Assembly (NCBI GenBank): GCA_965194655.1
Contig: OZ239148.1
Span: 2,163,723-2,227,722, forward strand
Length of the DNA: 64,000 bases
Reading direction: 5' to 3'
DNA from: Hahnella lacustris
GTDB lineage: Bacteria > Pseudomonadota > Gammaproteobacteria > Burkholderiales > Burkholderiaceae_A
Part shown: positions 1-7,897 of the stretch, in pieces
Layout: every line of letters begins with the position of its first letter
Numbering within the stretch: position 1 is the first letter of the stretch
Position numbers and translations under genes: made by a program
The notes under the pieces: generated by a model
What the model was told of the DNA's origin: nothing
Database searches by the model: none
What the model saw: the letters and a program-made list of their open reading frames with translations, nothing else

Positions 1-2706
1 GGGCGTGAGCTGAGTCTCGCCTTTCGGGGTGACCTTACCGACAAGTACGTCGCCAGCCTGAACTTCCGCGCCGATGTAGACCACGCCGGCATCATCAAGA
101 CGTCCGAGCTGAGCTTCAGAGAGATTCGAGATGTCGCGTGTGATCTCCTCAGGTCCCAGCTTGGTGTCACGAGCAAAGACCGAGAGCTCCTCAATGTGAA
201 TCGAGGTGTAGCGGTCTTCTGCGACCACGCGTTCAGAGATGAGGATGGAGTCCTCAAAGTTGTATCCGTTCCAGGGCATGAAGGCCACCAGCATGTTCTG
301 ACCCAGTGCGAGCTCGCCCAGGTCCGTCGACGCTCCGTCGGCCACCACGTCTCCTCGACTCACCACATCACCCTTGCGCACCACAGGGCGCTGGTTGATG
401 TTGGTGTTCTGGTTCGAACGGGTGTATTTGATGAGGTTGTAGATGTCGACGCCGGACTCGCCCACTTGGGTTTCGGCATCGCTCACCCGAATCACGATGC
501 GGCGGGAGTCCACATAATCCACCACGCCGCCTCGACGCGCCTGAACCACCGTGCCCGAGTCCACTGCGCAGGTGCGCTCAATGCCGGTGCCGACGAGCGG
601 CTTCTGAGGACGCAGGCAAGGCACAGCCTGACGCTGCATGTTGGATCCCATCAGCGCGCGGTTGGCGTCATCGTGCTCCAGGAACGGGATGAGTGAGGCC
701 GCAACCGACACAATCTGTGAAGGCGCTACGTCCATGTACTCCACTTTCTCTGGGCCAGAGAGCGTGGTCTCACCATTAACGCGGACTGAGACCAGATCAC
801 CTGTGAGACGGCCAGACTCATCCACCGAGGCGTTCGCCTGAGCGATGACATAACGGCCCTCTTCGATGGCTGAAAGGTATTCGATCTGATCGGTCACACG
901 GCTGTCGATGACCTTTCGATAAGGCGTCTCTAGAAAGCCGTACTCGTTCAGACGGGCATACAAGGCCAGTGAGTTGATCAGACCAATGTTGGGTCCCTCA
1001 GGCGTCTCAATGGGGCAGACCCGGCCATAGTGGGTCGGGTGAACGTCACGCACCTCAAAGCCAGCGCGCTCTCGAGTCAGGCCGCCGGGTCCGAGTGCAG
1101 ACACCCGACGCTTGTGGGTGATCTCTGACAAGGGGTTGGTCTGGTCCATGAACTGCGAGAGCTGGCTCGAGCCAAAGAACTCGCGGATCGCTGCCGAGAT
1201 GGGCTTGCTGTTGATCAGGTCGTGGGGCATGAGGTTATCAGCCTCTGCCTGACCCAGCCGCTCCTTGACCGCGCGCTCCACGCGAACCAGGCCAGAGCGG
1301 AATTGGTTCTCAGCCAACTCACCCACGCAGCGCACACGGCGATTGCCCAGGTGGTCAATGTCATCAATCTCGCCGCGCCCGTTGCGCAGTTCGACCAACA
1401 CCTTGATGGTGTCGAGAATGTCGTCGTTCGAGAGCACCATGGGTCCCAGCACTTCGTCACGACCCAGGCGGCGGTTGAACTTCATGCGGCCCACTTTGGA
1501 GAGGTCGTAAGATTCCTCTGCAAAGAACAGACGATTAAACAAGGCTTCGACAGCATCTTCCGTAGGCGGCTCACCAGGGCGCATCATGCGATAAATCGCG
1601 ACCCGTGCGGAGAGCTGGTCAGGGGTCTCGTCCAGGCGCAGCGTGCTCGAGATGTATGGCCCGTGATCGAGGTCGTTGGTGTAGAGCGTCGCCATGTCGC
1701 GAATGTTGGCGTCGCGAAGCTTGACGAGCAGCTCTTCGGTGATCTCATCATTGGCCTTGGCAATGAGCTCACCCGTTTCCGAGTCAATCAGATTGGTGGC
1801 CACAATACGGCCAAGCAGGTAATCATCTGGAACCGAAACCCGCTTGAGGCCTGCCTTTTCGATGTCACGAATATGCTTGGCATTGATACGCTTATCTTTG
1901 GCCACGATGACCTGGCCATCTTTGTCGACGATGTCGAAACGAGCTTGTTCGCCCCGCAGACGATCGGCCACCAGCTCCATCTGGGCGCCTTGAGGCATGA
2001 GCTGGAAGTGGTCAAAACTAAAGAAGTGCGCAAGGATCTGTTCAGGGCTGAGGCCAAGCGCCTTCATCAGGATGGTCACGGGCATCTTGCGACGACGATC
2101 CACCCGGAAGTACAGGATGTCCTTCGGGTCGAACTCAAAATCAAGCCAGGAGCCGCGGTAAGGGATGATGCGGGCTGAGAACAAGAGCTTGCCCGAGCTG
2201 TGGGTCTTGCCGCGGTCATGCTCAAAGAATGCGCCCGGCGAGCGATGCAACTGGCTCACGATCACTCGCTCAGTCCCGTTGATCACAAAAGATCCGGTGT
2301 CGGTGATGAGCGGCAGCTCGCCCATGTAAACCTCTTGCTCCTTCACTTCTTTCACGGTGGGCTTGGCGGCCTCACGGTCCAGAATGACCAGGCGCACGCG
2401 AGCACGCAGGGGGGCCGCAAACGTCAATCCCCGCTGTTGGCACTCCTTCATGTCGAAGGGAGGCGTCCCGAGCTGATAGTGCACAAATTCAAGGCGTGCC
2501 ATGCCGTTGTGACTGGTGATGGGAAAAATAGACTGGAAGGCCGCCTGAAGGCCATCCTCAATCCGGGTCTCTGGCGTGGTGTCGGCCTGGAGAAAACTGC
2601 GATAAGACTGCAGCTGGGTCTCGAGCAGATAGGGCACCTGCAGCACGGGCGGGCGCTTTGCAAAGCTCTTACGGATGCGTTTCTTTTCAGTAAATGTGTA
2701 GGCCAT
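1..2706 (-). CDS. rpoB: RNA polymerase beta subunit RpoB, N-terminal two thirds (cut by the window edge)
   Basis: Beta subunit of the cytoplasmic RNA polymerase core enzyme. The reading frame is open from the ATG at 2706 to the left edge, giving about 902 residues of a protein that is usually near 1370, so the C-terminal third lies outside the window. The N-terminus MAYTFTEKKRIRKSFAKRP is the typical RpoB start. Long stretches of family sequence follow, including the region around the rifampicin-binding pocket further in. The gene lies 122 bases downstream of rplL in the same operon and is preceded by two strong hairpins. Several long plus-strand open frames opposite it are shadows. Recognition is very secure; only the missing end limits the call. 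Confidence 0.98.
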   Translation of the reverse strand, partial: MAYTFTEKKRIRKSFAKRPPVLQVPYLLETQLQSYRSFLQADTTPETRIEDGLQAAFQSIFPITSHNGMARLEFVHYQLGTPPFDMKECQQRGLTFAAPLRARVRLVILDREAAKPTVKEVKEQEVYMGELPLITDTGSFVINGTERVIVSQLHRSPGAFFEHDRGKTHSSGKLLFSARIIPYRGSWLDFEFDPKDILYFRVDRRRKMPVTILMKALGLSPEQILAHFFSFDHFQLMPQGAQMELVADRLRGEQARFDIVDKDGQVIVAKDKRINAKHIRDIEKAGLKRVSVPDDYLLGRIVATNLIDSETGELIAKANDEITEELLVKLRDANIRDMATLYTNDLDHGPYISSTLRLDETPDQLSARVAIYRMMRPGEPPTEDAVEALFNRLFFAEESYDLSKVGRMKFNRRLGRDEVLGPMVLSNDDILDTIKVLVELRNGRGEIDDIDHLGNRRVRCVGELAENQFRSGLVRVERAVKERLGQAEADNLMPHDLINSKPISAAIREFFGSSQLSQFMDQTNPLSEITHKRRVSALGPGGLTRERAGFEVRDVHPTHYGRVCPIETPEGPNIGLINSLALYARLNEYGFLETPYRKVIDSRVTDQIEYLSAIEEGRYVIAQANASVDESGRLTGDLVSVRVNGETTLSGPEKVEYMDVAPSQIVSVAASLIPFLEHDDANRALMGSNMQRQAVPCLRPQKPLVGTGIERTCAVDSGTVVQARRGGVVDYVDSRRIVIRVSDAETQVGESGVDIYNLIKYTRSNQNTNINQRPVVRKGDVVSRGDVVADGASTDLGELALGQNMLVAFMPWNGYNFEDSILISERVVAEDRYTSIHIEELSVFARDTKLGPEEITRDISNLSEAQLGRLDDAGVVYIGAEVQAGDVLVGKVTPKGETQLTP

Positions 2707-2738
2707 GACGGGTCCTCAGGGTCTGAAAGAGAGGGACT

Positions 2739-2812
2739 GACTCTGCAATGGGCTCGAAGTCGAGGTTTGGGCCCATGGCAGAGTCAGCCCCAGCCGGATA
2801 TCCGGCGGGGCT
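2739..2812 (-). promoter_or_regulatory. Tandem RNA hairpins in the rplL-rpoB spacer
   Basis: Read on the minus strand, two stem-loops lie back to back. The first (2812 to 2786) is a near-perfect palindrome centred on CCGGATATCCGG with flanking AGCCCC/GGGGCT arms. The second (2785 to 2739) pairs GACTCTGCCATGGGC with GCCCATTGCAGAGTC, 14 of 15 positions, around a 17-base loop. Neither is followed by a T-run, so they are not simple terminators. In E. coli the rplL-rpoB spacer carries an attenuator and an RNase III processing site; I infer a similar role here. Confidence 0.7.
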
Positions 2813-2828
2813 AAACCAACAACTTGAC

Positions 2829-3212
2829 TTACTTGAGCTCGACCTTGGCACCGGCCTCTTCGAGCTGCTTCTTCAGGGCCTCTGCGTCGGCCTTGGAGAT
2901 GCCTTCTTTGACAGGCTTGGGTGCGCCATCCACGAGGTCCTTGGCTTCTTTCAAGCCCAGGCCAGTGGCTGCGCGAACGACCTTAATGACTTCAACCTTC
3001 TTGTCGCCAGCTGCGGCCAGGACAACGGTGAACTCGGTCTTCTCTTCAGCGGCTGCTGCACCGCCGCCAGCGGCGGGTGCGGCGGCAACGGCCACCGTTG
3101 CTGCAGCTGCGGACACACCAAACTTCTCTTCCATCATCTTGATCAGCTCGGAGAGCTCGAGAACGCTCATTGCGCCAACTGCTTCCAAGATGTCTTCTTT
3201 GCTCATTGCCAT
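2829..3212 (-). CDS. rplL: 50S ribosomal protein L7/L12
   Basis: Stalk protein of the large ribosomal subunit that recruits translation GTPases; it binds L10 as dimers. The 127-residue product has the expected three parts: an N-terminal dimerisation segment beginning MAMSKEDILEAVGAMSVLEL, an Ala/Gly/Pro-rich hinge near residues 33-55, and a C-terminal globular domain containing EKTEFTVVLAAAGDKKVEVI and ending KVELK. Length matches the family (about 120-128). It follows rplJ after 41 bases and precedes rpoB, the standard rif-region order, so it is co-transcribed with both. Confidence 0.98.
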   Translation of the reverse strand: MAMSKEDILEAVGAMSVLELSELIKMMEEKFGVSAAAATVAVAAAPAAGGGAAAAEEKTEFTVVLAAAGDKKVEVIKVVRAATGLGLKEAKDLVDGAPKPVKEGISKADAEALKKQLEEAGAKVELK

Positions 3213-3253
3213 GTGAAAAACTCCGAATAAATTAAAACGTTAGACAGACGTGG

Positions 3254-3784
3254 TTAGGCTGCAGCCTGTTCGCGCTGATCCTTGAGCGCTGCGACCGTGC
3301 GAACAAACTTCGACGGAACAGCATTGAGGGTCTGCACAAACGTGGTTGCGGGAGCCTGCATCGTGCCAAGCAGCTTGGCCAACAATTCGTCGCGCGAGGG
3401 CAATGAGGCCAAGGCCTTCACACCATTCGCATCGAGCAGAGAGTTGGGCAAAGCGCCGCCCTTGATCACCAGTTGCTCGTTGCCCTTCGCAAAATCAGCC
3501 AAGACTTTTGCAGGTGCAACGGGATCTGAGGAAATGCCATAGATGAGCGGACCGACCAGCTGGTCGGAGAGCTTCTCAAATGGCGAGCCCGCAACGGCAC
3601 GTCGAACCAGCGTGTTCTTGAGAACACGGAGGTAGACGCCCGACTGACGGGCCTGACGGCGGAGCTCGGTGATGCGGCCAACCGTAAGACCACGGTACTC
3701 TGCGATCACGATCGACTGAGCCTGGCCAACCTGTGCCAGAACATCATCGATAATGACTGCTTTTGCTTCGCGGTTAAGTGCCAC
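3254..3784 (-). CDS. rplJ: 50S ribosomal protein L10
   Basis: Base of the ribosomal stalk; its C-terminal helix carries L7/L12 dimers and its N-terminal domain binds 23S rRNA. The 176-residue protein starts MALNREAKAVIIDDVLAQVG and contains the family segment SIVIAEYRGLTVGRITELRR. The length is typical for betaproteobacteria. It is preceded by an unusually long untranslated stretch for this compact operon (3785-4000), consistent with the known autoregulation in which the L10-L7/L12 complex represses translation by binding its own leader. Confidence 0.98.
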   Translation of the reverse strand: MALNREAKAVIIDDVLAQVGQAQSIVIAEYRGLTVGRITELRRQARQSGVYLRVLKNTLVRRAVAGSPFEKLSDQLVGPLIYGISSDPVAPAKVLADFAKGNEQLVIKGGALPNSLLDANGVKALASLPSRDELLAKLLGTMQAPATTFVQTLNAVPSKFVRTVAALKDQREQAAA

Positions 3785-4000
3785 AGTGGACTCCTACTGT
3801 TTCCCGCCCTGCCGAGGCAGTTTGGGGGTGGTTAAAACCGGCGACCGTCGAACGCATCAATGAACCGAGGTTCTGCTGTGTTCTTCGGGACCGCCATCTA
3901 CGCTGGGACCGGCTGACTGCCCGGAATTAAGTCGAAACCCCAACGGTCTTTGACAACCTGCTGGCCACGGCACAAGGCCCCAGCCAGCAGCCCAAAGTTC
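3785..4000 (-). ncRNA. Probable L10 leader (autoregulatory mRNA region upstream of rplJ)
   Basis: This 216-base gap between rplA and rplJ is the longest gene-free stretch in the ribosomal operon. On the minus strand it carries GC-rich inverted segments and the stretch CAAAGACCGTTGGGG followed by a conserved-looking TTAATTCCGGGC block near its upstream end. Position and length fit the L10 leader family described for the rplJL mRNA in many bacteria. I have not folded it or compared it with a covariance model. Confidence 0.6.
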
Positions 4001-4711
4001 TTAATTGGCCTGCTGAGACTGCACCAGAGACTGCGTCTCCACGCGTATGCCTGGCCCCATGGTCGTCGAGATGGCGACCTTGCGCAGGTAGACGCCCTTG
4101 GAGGAGGATGGCTTGGCACGCTGCAGGGCTTCGATCAGCGCGAGGAGGTTGGACTTCAGCGCGGCAGGCTCGAAAGAGGCCTGGCCGATGGTGCAATGAA
4201 TGATGCCGGCCTTGTCGGTTCGGTACTGAATTTGACCTGCCTTCGCGTTCTTCACAGCGGTGGCCACATCGGGGGTGACCGTTCCGACCTTCGGGTTGGG
4301 CATCAATCCGCGAGGGCCCAGGATTTGGCCGAGCTGCCCGACCAGACGCATGGCATCAGGAGATGCGATGACCACGTCAAAATCCATCTGTCCTGCCTTG
4401 ATGCTGGCTGCGAGGTCATCCATACCCACGATCTCCGCACCGGCTGCTTTGGCCTGATCGGCCTTCTCGCCTTGCGCGAAAACGGCAACACGAGCGGTCT
4501 TGCCGGTTCCGGCTGGCAACACAATCGAGCCCCGAACGATCTGGTCAGATTTCTTGGCGTCCACGCCAAGCTGAACGGCGACATCCACCGACTCGGTGAA
4601 CTTTGCAGTGGCGCATTCTTTGGCGAGGGCAATGGCCTCATCGGCCGTGTAGACGCGAGCGCGATCCACTTTGGATCGAACGGCGAGGCTGCGCTTAGAA
4701 ACGTTTGCCAT
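4001..4711 (-). CDS. rplA: 50S ribosomal protein L1
   Basis: L1 stalk protein of the large subunit, which moves deacylated tRNA out of the E site, and in many bacteria the translational repressor of the rplKA mRNA. The 236-residue product has the hallmark DAMRLVGQLGQILGPRGLMP motif near residues 118-137 and the usual C-terminal KGVYLRKVAISTTMGPGIRV segment. The start ATG at 4711 lies 2 bases after the rplK stop, implying coupled translation. Nothing unusual in length or sequence. Confidence 0.98.
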   Translation of the reverse strand: MANVSKRSLAVRSKVDRARVYTADEAIALAKECATAKFTESVDVAVQLGVDAKKSDQIVRGSIVLPAGTGKTARVAVFAQGEKADQAKAAGAEIVGMDDLAASIKAGQMDFDVVIASPDAMRLVGQLGQILGPRGLMPNPKVGTVTPDVATAVKNAKAGQIQYRTDKAGIIHCTIGQASFEPAALKSNLLALIEALQRAKPSSSKGVYLRKVAISTTMGPGIRVETQSLVQSQQAN

Positions 4712-4713
4712 GA

Positions 4714-5145
4714 TTAGAGTCCCTCCACGGTGATGCCCATGCTACGGGCGCTGCCTGCGATGGTCCGAACGGCAGCCTCGAGGTCGGCTGCGGTCAAGTC
4801 GGGTTGTTTGGTCTTAGCGATTTCCTCGCACTGAGCACGCGTGATGACCCCAACTTTGTCGGTGTGTGGCTTGGAAGACCCTTTGTCGATCTTGGCAGCC
4901 TTCTTGATGAGGATTGACGCAGGAGGCGTCTTCATCACGAAGGTGAAGGTCTTGTCTGCGAAAGCAGTGATGACGCAAGGAATCGGTAGGCCCGGCTCCA
5001 TGCCTTGGGTCTGCGCGTTAAACGCCTTACAGAACTCCATGATGTTGAGGCCACGTTGGCCCAACGCGGGACCAATCGGGGGCGAGGGGTTGGCCTTGCC
5101 GGCCGGCACCTGCAGCTTGATGTAACCGATAATCTTCTTTGCCAT
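4714..5145 (-). CDS. rplK: 50S ribosomal protein L11
   Basis: Binds the GTPase-associated centre of 23S rRNA and is needed for RelA activation. The 143-residue product begins MAKKIIGYIKLQVPAGKANP and includes SPPIGPALGQRGLNIMEFCK; it ends in the usual SARSMGITVEGL. The N-terminal proline-rich helix and C-terminal RNA-binding domain are both complete. Upstream, 5146-5242 is a 97-base leader with a GGAG ribosome-binding site just before the ATG. In other bacteria L1 represses this mRNA; I cannot confirm an L1 site by eye. Confidence 0.98.
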   Translation of the reverse strand: MAKKIIGYIKLQVPAGKANPSPPIGPALGQRGLNIMEFCKAFNAQTQGMEPGLPIPCVITAFADKTFTFVMKTPPASILIKKAAKIDKGSSKPHTDKVGVITRAQCEEIAKTKQPDLTAADLEAAVRTIAGSARSMGITVEGL

Positions 5146-5242
5146 GATGGCTCCTTCGTGAGTTCAACCGCAGCCCCTTAGAGGCCGCTCCTCTTGCACC
5201 AGGCCAGACTGCAGCCTGAGTGCCCCTAAACGGTCAGATCAA

Positions 5243-5776
5243 TCAGAGTTTCTCAACCTGACCGAATTCCAGCTCCACGGGTGTTGAGCGACCGAAAATG
5301 GTCACCGACACCCGCAGACGATTCTTGTCGTAATTCACCTCTTCCACATTGCCGTTGAAGTCTGTGAACGGGCCTTCCTTGACACGGACCACCTCACCCA
5401 CTTCAAACAGCACTTTGGGACGGGGCTTTTCAACCCCCTCTTGCATCTGGGCCATGATCTTGTCGACCTCGGCCTGTGAGATGGGAGTCGGCTTGCTCGC
5501 CGTTCCTCCGACAAACCCTGTGACCTTGTTGGTGTTCTTGACCAGGTGCCAGGTCTGCTCGTTCATCTCCATCTCGACAAGGACATATCCTGGGAAGAAG
5601 CGTCGCTCAGAGAGCGCCTTCTGCCCACCCCTGACCTCAATGACCTCCTCAGTGGGCACCAGAATCTGACCGAACTGCTCCTGCATGCCAGCCCGATCGA
5701 TGCGTTCCTGAATGGCGCGCGAGACGCTTTTTTCCATGCCAGAAAAGGCATGCACGACATACCAACGTTTCGTCAT
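5243..5776 (-). CDS. nusG: Transcription elongation/antitermination factor NusG
   Basis: Binds RNA polymerase, suppresses pausing and links it to Rho or the ribosome. An upstream in-frame extension exists, but the family start is MTKRWYVVHAFSGMEKSV at 5776, giving 177 residues (usual length). The NGN domain is followed by a KOW domain with the motif GPFTDFNGNVEEVNYDKNRL near residues 131-150. Start and secE stop share one base (TAATG on the minus strand), so the two are translationally coupled, as in most proteobacteria. Confidence 0.97.
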   Translation of the reverse strand: MTKRWYVVHAFSGMEKSVSRAIQERIDRAGMQEQFGQILVPTEEVIEVRGGQKALSERRFFPGYVLVEMEMNEQTWHLVKNTNKVTGFVGGTASKPTPISQAEVDKIMAQMQEGVEKPRPKVLFEVGEVVRVKEGPFTDFNGNVEEVNYDKNRLRVSVTIFGRSTPVELEFGQVEKL

Positions 5777-6156
5777 TAACGCTTCCATCCCAGCAAGAGG
5801 TCGTACAGCACCCATTCAAGCGATTTATCAGTGAGCCAGAGAAAAATGGCCATCACCAACACAAATACGAAAACAACACCGGTCATCTGGCCCGTTTCTT
5901 TGCGCGAGGGCCAATGCACTCGCTTGGCTTCAGCCTGCGACTCCTTCGCAAAGCCAATGAACTGGCGGCCCGAAGGGCTCACCAACCCCAATGCCACCGA
6001 GAGCGCCAGCCCGACGAGCAAGAGCCCGAGACCGAGGAGGGCCTGCTGCTCACCCGCCCAATGAAAACCCACCACTCCAGCTAAAAAAGCCAGAACGGAC
6101 GCCACCAGCAAGAGGCGGTTTTTCCATGGCGAAACATCTTGTACGTCAGTGACCAT
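5776..6156 (-). CDS. secE: Protein translocase subunit SecE
   Basis: Essential inner-membrane partner of SecY in the general secretion channel. The 126-residue protein has two hydrophobic segments near the N-terminus, then the conserved amphipathic region EAKRVHWPSRKETGQM, and a final membrane segment (VVFVFVLVMAIFLWL). This three-segment form matches proteobacterial SecE. It sits between tRNA-Trp and nusG, the canonical arrangement, and overlaps the nusG start by one base. Confidence 0.97.
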   Translation of the reverse strand: MVTDVQDVSPWKNRLLLVASVLAFLAGVVGFHWAGEQQALLGLGLLLVGLALSVALGLVSPSGRQFIGFAKESQAEAKRVHWPSRKETGQMTGVVFVFVLVMAIFLWLTDKSLEWVLYDLLLGWKR

Positions 6157-6191
6157 CAGGTGGCTTTCAAGGCTTCATTGAAAACAGGCGC

Positions 6192-6207
6192 GGCGCCCGA
6201 AGGCGCC
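6192..6207 (-). other. GC-rich hairpin with a UUCG tetraloop after tRNA-Trp
   Basis: On the minus strand GGCGCC-TTCG-GGCGCC forms a six-pair stem closed by the stable UUCG loop, 3 bases after the encoded CCA end of tRNA-Trp. There is no T-run directly after it, so it is more likely a 3' processing boundary for the tRNA within the tuf-secE transcript than a terminator. This role is inferred. Confidence 0.5.
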
Positions 6208-6209
6208 GG

Positions 6210-6285
6210 TGGCAGGGGCAGAGGGAATCGAACCCCCAACCTTCGGTTTTGGAGACCGACGCTCTGCCAGTTGAGCTATACCCCT
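6210..6285 (-). tRNA. tRNA-Trp (CCA)
   Basis: Seventy-six bases fold as a full cloverleaf: acceptor AGGGGTA/TGCCCCT, D-arm GCTCAACTGGCAGAGC, anticodon loop CTCCAAA with anticodon CCA, T-arm GGGGGTTCGATTCCCTC, and an encoded CCA end. It lies between tuf and secE, as in other proteobacteria. Confidence 0.97.
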
Positions 6286-6313
6286 TTGCGCCTTAATCGT
6301 TGCGTCCGGCTGC

Positions 6314-7504
6314 TTACTCGATAACTTTTGCGACGACGCCTGCGCCGACGGTACGGCCACCCTCACGGATCGCAAAGCGCAATCCCTGCTCCATCGCAAT
6401 CGGAGCAATCAAGGTCACCACCATCTTCACATTGTCTCCAGGCATCACCATCTCAGTACCCGAGGGCAGCTCAACCGATCCCGTCACATCCGTCGTACGG
6501 AAATAAAACTGAGGACGGTAGTTGTTAAAGAACGGCGTGTGACGTCCACCCTCATCCTTCGACAACACATACACCTCACACTCAAACTTCGTGTGCGGCT
6601 TGATCGATCCAGGCTTAGCCAACACCTGCCCACGCTCAACCTCTTCACGCTTGGTTCCACGCAGCAACACACCCACGTTGTCACCCGCCTGACCCTGGTC
6701 CAGCAGCTTACGGAACATCTCCACACCCGTACACGTCGTCTTCACCGTGTCACGAATGCCCACAATCTCAATCTCTTCCCCAACCTTCACCACGCCACGC
6801 TCCACACGGCCAGTCACCACCGTGCCACGGCCAGAAATCGAGAACACATCCTCAATCGGCATCAGGAACGCACCATCAATCGCACGCTCAGGCGTGGGAA
6901 TATAAGAGTCCAGCGCATCGGCCAACGCCATGATCGCGCCCTCTCCCAGCTCTCCCTTATCACCCTCGAGCGCCAGCTTCGCTGAACCCTTCACAATCGG
7001 CGTGTCATCACCAGGGAAGTCATACTTGGAGAGCAGCTCACGAACCTCCATCTCCACCAGCTCAAGCAACTCAGCGTCATCCACCATGTCGCACTTGTTC
7101 AAAAACACAATGATGTACGGCACACCCACCTGACGCGCCAACAAAATATGCTCTCGCGTCTGGGGCATCGGGCCGTCCGCAGCCGAACACACCAGAATCG
7201 CTCCATCCATCTGCGCCGCACCCGTAATCATGTTCTTCACATAGTCCGCGTGTCCCGGGCAGTCCACGTGCGCATAGTGACGCGTAGCCGTCTCATACTC
7301 CACGTGCGCCGTGTTAATCGTAATCCCGCGCGCCTTCTCCTCAGGTGCCGCATCAATCTGGTCATAGCCCTTGGCCTCACCACCAAACTTCGTCGACAAC
7401 ACCGTCGTGATCGCCGCAGTCAGCGTCGTCTTACCATGGTCCACGTGACCAATCGTCCCTACGTTCACATGCGGCTTGGTCCGCTCAAACTTGCCCTTGG
7501 CCAT
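6314..7504 (-). CDS. tuf: Elongation factor Tu
   Basis: GTPase that delivers aminoacyl-tRNA to the ribosome. The 396-residue product starts MAKGKFERTKPHVNVGTIGH and shows the G1 loop GHVDHGKTTL, G3 DCPGH, G4 NKCD and SAK motifs in domain 1, then the two beta-barrel domains, ending VGAGVVAKVIE. Full length for a betaproteobacterial EF-Tu. Codon use is strikingly uniform (for example ACC, GTC and CGT dominate), as expected for one of the most highly expressed genes. It is transcribed together with the upstream tRNAs. Confidence 0.99.
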   Translation of the reverse strand: MAKGKFERTKPHVNVGTIGHVDHGKTTLTAAITTVLSTKFGGEAKGYDQIDAAPEEKARGITINTAHVEYETATRHYAHVDCPGHADYVKNMITGAAQMDGAILVCSAADGPMPQTREHILLARQVGVPYIIVFLNKCDMVDDAELLELVEMEVRELLSKYDFPGDDTPIVKGSAKLALEGDKGELGEGAIMALADALDSYIPTPERAIDGAFLMPIEDVFSISGRGTVVTGRVERGVVKVGEEIEIVGIRDTVKTTCTGVEMFRKLLDQGQAGDNVGVLLRGTKREEVERGQVLAKPGSIKPHTKFECEVYVLSKDEGGRHTPFFNNYRPQFYFRTTDVTGSVELPSGTEMVMPGDNVKMVVTLIAPIAMEQGLRFAIREGGRTVGAGVVAKVIE

Positions 7505-7553
7505 TGCTGACTCCTAGTTCCGTAACGATTTAAACCAACTCAGTTAAATGAAA

Positions 7554-7628
<75 letters not shown>

Positions 7629-7648
7629 ACTGCCAAAACCAGCACTAC

Positions 7649-7722
7649 TGGAGCGGGTGAAGGGAATCGAACCCTCGTCGTAAGCTTGGAAGGCTTCTGC
7701 TCTACCATTGAGCTACACCCGC
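7649..7722 (-). tRNA. tRNA-Gly (TCC)
   Basis: Seventy-four bases, acceptor GCGGGTG pairing with CACCCGC, anticodon loop CTTCCAA with anticodon TCC, T-loop GGTTCGATTCC, encoded CCA. It lies 20 bases from tRNA-Thr and 29 from tRNA-Tyr in one transcript. Confidence 0.97.
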
Positions 7723-7751
7723 GTCATTCTTTTCCACACCCGAATTCTTTG

Positions 7752-7837
7752 TGGTGGAGGAGGTTGGATTCGAACCAACGTAGGCGTACGCCAACAGATT
7801 TACAGTCTGCCCCCTTTAGCCACTCGGGCACCCCTCC
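7752..7837 (-). tRNA. tRNA-Tyr (GTA)
   Basis: Eighty-six bases including a long variable arm (GTTGGCGTACGCCTACG), as expected for a class II tRNA. The anticodon loop CTGTAAA gives GTA. Acceptor GGAGGGG pairs with CTCCTCC including one wobble; CCA is encoded. It is the first gene of the tRNA-tuf operon. Confidence 0.97.
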
Positions 7838-7851
7838 ACGACGAACCCATA

Positions 7852-7880
7852 ACTATCCGTCTTTCGGAGGATGCTGTCAA
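7852..7880 (-). promoter_or_regulatory. Promoter of the tRNA-Tyr/Gly/Thr-tuf operon
   Basis: On the minus strand a perfect -35 box TTGACA (7880 to 7875) is followed after exactly 17 bases by GATAGT (7857 to 7852). Transcription would start about 10 bases before the tRNA-Tyr 5' end, a short leader typical of stable-RNA operons. Confidence 0.7.
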
Positions 7881-7897
7881 CTTGCGCCTTCAATTGC

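Noticed and set aside
1222..2178. 318-codon plus-strand frame opposite rpoB
   Set aside because: It is antisense to a secure rpoB, low in complexity, His/Val-rich, and has no recognisable domain; it is a GC-rich shadow frame.
6139..6324. Short frame with GRGNRTPNLRFWRPTLCQLS
   Set aside because: Antisense translation of tRNA-Trp; not a gene.
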